This document shows positions 59,139-64,000 of a DNA stretch of 64,000 nt, piece after piece. How positions within the stretch are numbered: the first letter of the stretch is position 1; each line of letters begins with the position of its first letter. Made by a program: the position numbers and the translations under genes. The notes under the pieces were generated by a model that had not been told where the DNA came from, searched no databases, and saw only the letters and a list, made by a program, of their open reading frames with translations. The DNA lies in assembly GCF_900176255.2 (NCBI RefSeq), contig NZ_FXEG02000003.1:1054001-1118000 (forward strand). Reading direction: 5' to 3'. Source of the DNA: Mycobacterium ahvazicum (GTDB lineage Bacteria; Actinomycetota; Actinomycetes; Mycobacteriales; Mycobacteriaceae).

Positions 59139-59995
59139 GGAATGAACTCCATGCTCGACATCTTGATCTTCCCGTCGTCGCGGGCCAGCTTGAGGCTCAG
59201 CCGCCACGAGCGCGGCTGCTCGGAGGCGCCGGCGGTATTGATCAGGGTCGAGCGGGCGGCGACGAGCACGACCGCTGTGTCGTCAGTCATTGCCTCGACG
59301 GCGGCGTCTTGCACGGTCGTCTTGGTCGAGACCTTCGCGCTCTGGGCAACTTTTATGAAATCGTCGGCTGCGCCACGGAATTCGTCTCTGAACTGGCCGG
59401 TGGAACTGTCGATGATGTGCTGCACGTCGGCTTTGGCGGTGTCAGCGTTGATCGACATCAGGGTGACGACGACTTGTCGCGCCGCTGCGGCGAACTCCGC
59501 GGCTCGTTGTCGTTTACCGACTAGCTGATCGTGATGGTGGACCATCACAGCGCTCATAGCCAGAAGCGCTGCGGCACAAACTATTCCGATCCCGCCTAGC
59601 ACTGTGGTTAGTTTCGGACGCGCCAGCCGACGGCTCTTCCACTTTGATGCGGCACGCCTGCGGCTTTTATCACCGGCCACCCCGGCGGTGGGGCTGATTT
59701 CTAGGTCGGCGACTTCGGCTGCGGCACAGGGGGCGTCAGCGCTCTCTTCGGCCTCGGGGTGTGCCGACTTCTCGTCGGCGCCGGCCTCAGCAATTGGCGG
59801 CGAGGCGGTGTCGGTGGTCTCAGCGCGTTGGCGTTCCCGGATGGCCCGGACGCGGGCACGCGCGGCGGCAGCGAGCGCTTCGGCTTCGACAGCTTGCGCC
59901 TCGGCGGCTTCAATGAGGTGGGCTTCGTCGGGCCGCTTCGAGTCGAGATCGACAGGGCTCACGCCACGAGTCGGAGACGAATTCGCCGGGGGCAT
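59135..59995 (-). CDS. Mce-associated membrane protein
   Basis: The gene encodes 286 residues from ATG 59993-59995 with GGAGAGAGG upstream. A long Ala/Glu-rich cytosolic N-terminus, TM (TTVLGGIGIVCAAALLAMSAVMV) and an outer domain (AAARQVVVTLMSINADTAKADVQHIIDSSTGQFRDEF...VVLVAARSTLINTAG) match Mce-associated proteins, paralogous to the next gene (same TM-then-NTF2-like layout). It overlaps the downstream gene by 4 bp. 158 bp of non-coding sequence precede it. Confidence 0.88.
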   Translation of the reverse strand: MPPANSSPTRGVSPVDLDSKRPDEAHLIEAAEAQAVEAEALAAAARARVRAIRERQRAETTDTASPPIAEAGADEKSAHPEAEESADAPCAAAEVADLEISPTAGVAGDKSRRRAASKWKSRRLARPKLTTVLGGIGIVCAAALLAMSAVMVHHHDQLVGKRQRAAEFAAAARQVVVTLMSINADTAKADVQHIIDSSTGQFRDEFRGAADDFIKVAQSAKVSTKTTVQDAAVEAMTDDTAVVLVAARSTLINTAGASEQPRSWRLSLKLARDDGKIKMSSMEFIP

Positions 59996-60153
59996 ATGCC
60001 GTCCTCTCTCCGTTTCCGCTGGCTGCAATGGGCGCTGCCCGGTCGTTGGGTTGATCTGAGCGGCGGACAGGAAACAAGGTAATTTCTTTTGAGGCGATCC
60101 TCGGCTGAGGTTCCCACTCAGTGAGCCGTCACTTGAGCCCGTCGTTCGGCGGC

Positions 60154-60591
60154 TCACCAGTGGCGCAGCGAACACAACGCGCCTTTGGCACCGTTGTTGG
60201 TAGCCACCACTGCACCGTCCACGGCAAGTTCGCAGTGAAAGTTTGGCGTGACTGGCGCCAACCCACTGGTCGCACTGACCATCGCCCACTGGTCAGGGGT
60301 GGCCAGCCAGACATCACGGGTCCACCGCGCGCTGGGACCCACATTGGCCTCGACCTTCGGGCTGAATTGGTAAGGATTGTGGCTGTATTCGGCCCAGCTG
60401 GCTGGGTCAGCGTCGCGGAAATAGATGTCTGCGGCGGCGGATCGCTCCGCGCTGACGGTGTAGGTGACCCGGTGCAGAGCCGGCGGATCAGCATGCGTAG
60501 CCGGTGTCGCCGCTGAGGCCATCGCCACGAACAATGTCGCCCCTAGCCCGCACTGCGCCAGGCGCCCGCCCGCACCTTTCACCATCGCCAT
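60154..60591 (-). CDS. Small exported MmpS-like/secreted protein of the mce operon
   Basis: The gene encodes 145 residues from ATG 60589-60591 (a second ATG two codons later). Signal peptide (GGRLAQCGLGATLFVAMASA...THA), then VTYTVSAERSAAADIYFRDADP and WLATPDQWAMVSATSG, FHCELAVDGAVVATNNGAKG, a beta-rich MmpS-like core. Two Cys in the mature part (FHCEL, GALCSL). It follows the preceding gene by 10 bp. Likely periplasmic partner of the Mce complex; role inferred. Confidence 0.75.
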   Translation of the reverse strand: MAMVKGAGGRLAQCGLGATLFVAMASAATPATHADPPALHRVTYTVSAERSAAADIYFRDADPASWAEYSHNPYQFSPKVEANVGPSARWTRDVWLATPDQWAMVSATSGLAPVTPNFHCELAVDGAVVATNNGAKGALCSLRHW

Positions 60592-60601
60592 GCCAGACGG
60601 T

Positions 60602-61045
60602 CTAGGTGTCGCCACGGACCCAGCGGGGGGCACCGTCAACCGACAGGCACGTGAGGAACAGGCCGTCGGGTGCCTGCGCGACCGAATTCTCGAAGCCCTC
60701 GCAGTTGGAGTTCTCATCCTTAACCCCCCACATCGGCGGCGAACGGAAGTATCTGGGCTCATAACGGCGCGGAGACCCGCAAAACACCAGCCGCCCCCAC
60801 GAGGTGGTGCCGAACACGAAGTGGGTGGTATCCGAGCAGGGCGCGCCCAGCACCACCCCTCCGGTGATGCCTGGAGCGCAGAACGGGTCGTTACACGCCG
60901 ACGGTTCGGCCCAGGCGCGCGCACCAGGGCACGCCCCGACGATCATCACCGTCAGCACCGCTGCTGGGATCGATCGGACCACGTGACGGCCAGCGGCCCT
61001 GGGCCCGGACGAGTCCGGATATTCCCGCTGCATGGGCAACTTCAT
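60602..61045 (-). CDS. Secreted Cys-containing protein of the mce operon
   Basis: The gene encodes 147 residues. N-terminal signal (VVRSIPAAVLTVMIVGACPGARA), mature part starting AEPSACNDPFCAPGITGG with six Cys and FGTTSWGRLVFCGSPRRYEPRYF. The family is not one I can name. It ends 10 bp before the next gene start and begins 9 bp after the preceding stop, so it belongs to the operon. Confidence 0.72.
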   Translation of the reverse strand: MKLPMQREYPDSSGPRAAGRHVVRSIPAAVLTVMIVGACPGARAWAEPSACNDPFCAPGITGGVVLGAPCSDTTHFVFGTTSWGRLVFCGSPRRYEPRYFRSPPMWGVKDENSNCEGFENSVAQAPDGLFLTCLSVDGAPRWVRGDT

Positions 61046-61054
61046 CTGCTGGTC

Positions 61055-61624
61055 TCAACCTGTCTTGATGAGTTTGAACGGCATGGTGATGAACCATGTT
61101 TTGCTGCGCCCGCAGGCACCACTGATGCCGGTCGTCTCGTCGGCGCCGGTCAACACCGGTGACGCCGGATCGACGGCATCGCCGTCGGGGTTGGTGGGGG
61201 CAAACCTGAAGACCTGCAACCCTTGCGACGCGCTGCCATCCGGGCACGGCTGCCAGTTCTCGACGATGTGCTTGACGAACCACACACCGCCGGTCTGATA
61301 GATCGGGGCGCGCCAGCCCCAGTCACTGACCACCGTGCCGGTGCATTCAGTGGGATAGCTGCAGGTTGTGCTGATAGTCCAGATGCTTCTGATGCTGGCC
61401 TCGTTATGGAAGATTTCGTTGGTCTTGGCCCACTCTCCGTTGGACGTCGCGGTGTAGGTGCCGTTGAGGCCCCAGCCGTCGGCCGCGCAGGCTTGCGGCA
61501 CAATCCCGCCGAGTGTGACGATGGTGACGGACCACAGTGAGAAAATCGTTACTCCCCGCAACGTGCGGATCGTTTGCGGCTCATAATGTTTGGTTCGATT
61601 ACCCTCGGGTGGGCGCGTGCTCAT
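61055..61624 (-). CDS. Secreted protein of the mce operon
   Basis: The gene encodes 189 residues from ATG 61622-61624, which overlaps the mceF stop as ATGA. Signal (GVTIFSLWSVTIVTLGGIVPQACA), then WGLNGTYTATSNGEWAKTNE, WTISTTCSYPTECTGTVVSDWGW and WFVKHIVENWQPCPDG, a beta-barrel-like mature domain with several Cys. Such proteins follow mceF in many mycobacterial mce operons; function unknown. Confidence 0.82.
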   Translation of the reverse strand: MSTRPPEGNRTKHYEPQTIRTLRGVTIFSLWSVTIVTLGGIVPQACAADGWGLNGTYTATSNGEWAKTNEIFHNEASIRSIWTISTTCSYPTECTGTVVSDWGWRAPIYQTGGVWFVKHIVENWQPCPDGSASQGLQVFRFAPTNPDGDAVDPASPVLTGADETTGISGACGRSKTWFITMPFKLIKTG

Positions 61625-63225
61625 GTCGGGAAAAGATCCTTCCATGATCGCGTTGCGGTGGTTGTGGCCAGATCCGACTGCCGATACACCGTGCCATCGG
61701 GGGCGGCATACCGACCCGTGCGTGGGTCGTAGGTCGCGATGGCCACCGACGGGCCAGATCCATGGCGTGTGAATGCGCTCGGCGCTGCGCCGGGCACCGT
61801 TGCGTCGGGGCTGGACTCCGGCGAAGGACCGGTTTGGGCCAGCGGTCCGGGGGCTGGATTCGGTTGCACTGCAACAGAAGTCGGTACTGGGATGCTGCCA
61901 GGTGGTGGTGCAGGCGCTAGAGGTGTGCCAGCGAGCGGTCCAAAGATCTGGTCTCCGAAGCTCACGCGATCATCGGGCGGAATGCCTTGTGCGATGAGGT
62001 TCGGATCGGTCGGGTAGGGGCCCAGGATGTGCTGGCGGATCGACAATGGCTCGAAAGGCTGGTCGCTGTCGCAGATTTCGACGGTCGGCGCGCGCTTGCC
62101 GGGATGCCCCATGCACGGGTAGTTACGGGCGCCCCGAACGCCGATGGGTGAATCCTGGGGCAGTTTGCAGTACAGGCCGTCCGGGGTGTCGATCACGGTG
62201 GTGTCCTCCGGTGATCGCCAGGCAGACGGTGGCAGGAATCCCACGGTGCATGCTGGCGGGTCACCGACGGTGAGAGTGAAGTCGCCCAGCGAGTAACCGG
62301 TGGGATTGTTTTTGGGCGCGCCGTAGGACTGGGTGGACGCGATCGTCGGCGGCAGCAACACCAGCAGTTGCTCGATCGAGGGGTGATAGGTGACGCCGAC
62401 CTGGCCCAGGGTGGTCAGGTTCGCCAACAGCAGCGGCAGCGTCGGTTTGACCTCGTTGAACAGCCGCGACGCTTCGTCAGCGGCCCCGGGCGCGGTGCGC
62501 AGCAGTGTCCGTATCTGGGGGTCGTTGGTGACCAGTTGCTGGGTGATCCCGGCGAGGCGGCGCGCCCATGTGCGGATCGCGTCGCCGGACTGCGCCTGTC
62601 CGTCCAGCAGGGGCCGGCTGTCGTCGATGAGGTCTCGCGACCGCTCAGCGTTGGCGTTCATGTCGCCGATCAGCTGTGCGGAGGAGTCGAGCAAGGATCC
62701 GACGTCGTAGCCGGATCCGTTGAATGCTTTGAACGTTTCGTCGAGTAATCCGCTGATCTTGGTCTTGGGCACGCTGTTGACGAGCGTGCTGACTTGATCC
62801 AACATCGGTCCGACCGCCTGCGGGATTGACGTGTGCGCCGCGGGAATGACTGAGCCGTCGTGCAGGTAGGGCCCTGCGGCGGTGACAGGCTGCAAGTCGA
62901 CATACTGTTCGCCGACCGCCGACACGCTGAGCACTGCCGCGCGTAGGTCGGCGGGGATTTTCGGGTTGGTGTTCAACGACAGTATGGCCACCGCGCCGGC
63001 ACGCGTGGGCTGTACGTCGGTGACTTTTCCGACCTCCACCCCTCGGTAGGTCACGTTGGAAAACCGGTAGAGCCCACCGGTTCCCGGCAATTCCAGCGTG
63101 ACGGTCATGCGTCCGACGCCCAGCAGGGTGGGCACCTGCAAGTAGTCGACGATCATGACGGTCATGCCGATGATCGAGGCGATCGTGAAGATGATCAGCT
63201 GGGTTCGAACTAAACGGGTCAACAT
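61621..63225 (-). CDS. mceF: MCE-family protein MceF
   Basis: The gene encodes 534 residues. N-terminal TM (RTQLIIFTIASIIGMTVMI), MlaD/MCE domain (about 37-115: RMTVTLELPGTGGLYRFSNV, RGVEVGKVTDVQPT, AVLSVSAVGEQYVDLQP), helical middle region (LDQVSTLVNSVPKTKISGLLDETFKAF) and a Pro-rich tail. Mce proteins form hexameric tunnels carrying lipids (for example cholesterol or fatty acids) across the envelope with YrbE permeases and Mkl ATPase. Position after mceE and before the accessory genes identifies it as the F subunit. Confidence 0.93.
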   Translation of the reverse strand: MLTRLVRTQLIIFTIASIIGMTVMIVDYLQVPTLLGVGRMTVTLELPGTGGLYRFSNVTYRGVEVGKVTDVQPTRAGAVAILSLNTNPKIPADLRAAVLSVSAVGEQYVDLQPVTAAGPYLHDGSVIPAAHTSIPQAVGPMLDQVSTLVNSVPKTKISGLLDETFKAFNGSGYDVGSLLDSSAQLIGDMNANAERSRDLIDDSRPLLDGQAQSGDAIRTWARRLAGITQQLVTNDPQIRTLLRTAPGAADEASRLFNEVKPTLPLLLANLTTLGQVGVTYHPSIEQLLVLLPPTIASTQSYGAPKNNPTGYSLGDFTLTVGDPPACTVGFLPPSAWRSPEDTTVIDTPDGLYCKLPQDSPIGVRGARNYPCMGHPGKRAPTVEICDSDQPFEPLSIRQHILGPYPTDPNLIAQGIPPDDRVSFGDQIFGPLAGTPLAPAPPPGSIPVPTSVAVQPNPAPGPLAQTGPSPESSPDATVPGAAPSAFTRHGSGPSVAIATYDPRTGRYAAPDGTVYRQSDLATTTATRSWKDLFPT

Positions 63226-64000
63226 CAGCGGTCCCCCACGTCTTGGGGCACGAAGTCACTCGGCGCCGGAATAGCTGCTGCGGTGTGCTGTGCAGGGATC
63301 GCTGGTGTGCCGGCGCGACCGGGCGGGCCGGCGTTCGCAGGCGTCGCCACCGCCGTCGGCGGCGCCGTGAGCGGGGCGTTGAGCGGATCCTTGGTGAAGG
63401 TGCTGTACCAGGGGTCTCCCGGCGCGGGCACCAGCGTGGCGCCCTCTTGCCCCCATCGGGTGCCCAGCAACAAACCTCTTTTGAGTCGCGGGATCGTGAA
63501 GTCGAAGGTGATGAACTCGTTCAAATAGTCGCCCCGGATCGCGCGGTCGATGAAGTTTTGTGGGTACGGATAGTGGGGCACGAACGCCAAAACGGTGTCG
63601 AGGCTGGGTCCGACGTCAGCGAGCGCACGTACGGTGGGCTCCAGGTTTTTGAGGTTGGTGACCAAATCAGCTTGCGTGGCGTTGATTAAGCCGGTGGCCG
63701 TGTTGCTGAACACCCGGAATTTATCCAGCGCGGTCGTGATTCGCGGCCGCTCTTTGATCAGGACATCCAGCGCGGGCGGAATCCGTTGCAGCGCTTGGGT
63801 TATGACTGGGCTTTGCCCGGACAAGGTGCCGGCCAAGGTGTTCAACGCGGTGATGGACGCGTTGATGTCGTCACGTTGGGTGTCCAACACACCGACGAAG
63901 TCGTTGAGATGGGTGAGCAGATCGCGGATCTTGTCTTCGCGGCCACCCAGTGCCGCGTTGAACTCGTTGATGAGCCCGCCGACTTTGCCCAGTCCCCCGC
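63225..64000 (-). CDS. mceE: MCE-family protein, probable MceE (partial, 5' end outside window)
   Basis: The frame is open to the window edge and continues upstream (GGLGKVGGLINEFNAALGG at the edge). Visible part: helical MCE middle domain (LDTQRDDINASITALNTLAG, LVTNLKNLEPTVRALADVG), the tail motif PHYPYPQNFIDRAIRGDYLN, and a Pro/Ala-rich end. Its TGA overlaps the mceF ATG by one base. The place directly before mceF makes it MceE, which is usually a lipoprotein; the lipobox would lie outside the window. Confidence 0.85.
   Translation of the reverse strand, partial: GGLGKVGGLINEFNAALGGREDKIRDLLTHLNDFVGVLDTQRDDINASITALNTLAGTLSGQSPVITQALQRIPPALDVLIKERPRITTALDKFRVFSNTATGLINATQADLVTNLKNLEPTVRALADVGPSLDTVLAFVPHYPYPQNFIDRAIRGDYLNEFITFDFTIPRLKRGLLLGTRWGQEGATLVPAPGDPWYSTFTKDPLNAPLTAPPTAVATPANAGPPGRAGTPAIPAQHTAAAIPAPSDFVPQDVGDR

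Overview
The window is high-GC actinobacterial DNA, almost certainly from a non-tuberculous Mycobacterium. The taxon markers are a PPE protein (34884-36098), an MmpS/MmpL pair (53019-49544), the 3' end of an mce operon with Mce-associated proteins (64000-58497), a PknH-type Ser/Thr kinase with its extracellular sensor domain, a TIGR00027-type methyltransferase and many small secreted or lipid-anchored proteins. A PPE protein of this type favours a slow grower. I see no insertion sequence, integrase, CRISPR array or rRNA. There is one tRNA gene (tRNA-Cys, 28293-28366).

Layout. 1-5.1 kb: a secreted Gly-Gly-Pro repeat protein, an unknown protein, two methyltransferases, a glycosyltransferase and an exported ARB_07466-like protein. 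5.2-14.8 kb: the most unusual locus, a giant regulator (SARP/BTAD - class III nucleotide cyclase - STAND ATPase - helical repeats) followed in the same frame by about 14 SnoaL/NTF2-like modules. A single in-frame TGA (10489-10491) cuts the 3192-codon reading frame into 1759 codons and a startless remainder. 15.2-18.8 kb: a 53-residue GGGAGGGR-repeat peptide, a terminator-like hairpin, a GNAT acetyltransferase, an MFS exporter and a cyanophycinase-like protein. 18.8-24.4 kb: a partner-switching module (1378-residue kinase/receiver/PP2C/RsbW-like fusion plus a STAS protein) and a lytic transglycosylase. 24.6-29.6 kb: a LacI regulator with an apparent operator before an aldehyde dehydrogenase, an HSL-type esterase, tRNA-Cys and an MDR reductase.

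29.6-34.5 kb: a MoxR/DUF58/vWA-type cluster plus YchJ. It looks damaged: MoxR lacks the middle of its ATPase domain (Walker B, sensor 1) and the last gene is frameshifted. 34.9-36.1 kb: a PPE protein with an unusual Gly/Val/Ser repeat. 36.1-40.6 kb: TPM-domain protein, PknH-like kinase and two lipoproteins, probably one signalling operon. 40.7-49.5 kb: mixed metabolic and exported genes (HAD phosphatase, a lower-GC methyltransferase, flavin monooxygenase, PstS, an MPT63/DUF4352-like protein, a NarL-type histidine kinase), with two apparent gene remnants (FHA tail at 45320-45400; split small ORF at 42569-42774). 49.5-58.3 kb: MmpL/MmpS with a palindromic upstream site, an FNT channel with a strong leader hairpin, a UvrA paralogue and an amidohydrolase. 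58.5-64 kb: mceE (partial), mceF and five downstream exported or Mce-associated genes with overlapping or tightly spaced ends.

All functions are read from motifs and architecture by eye. No database search was run.
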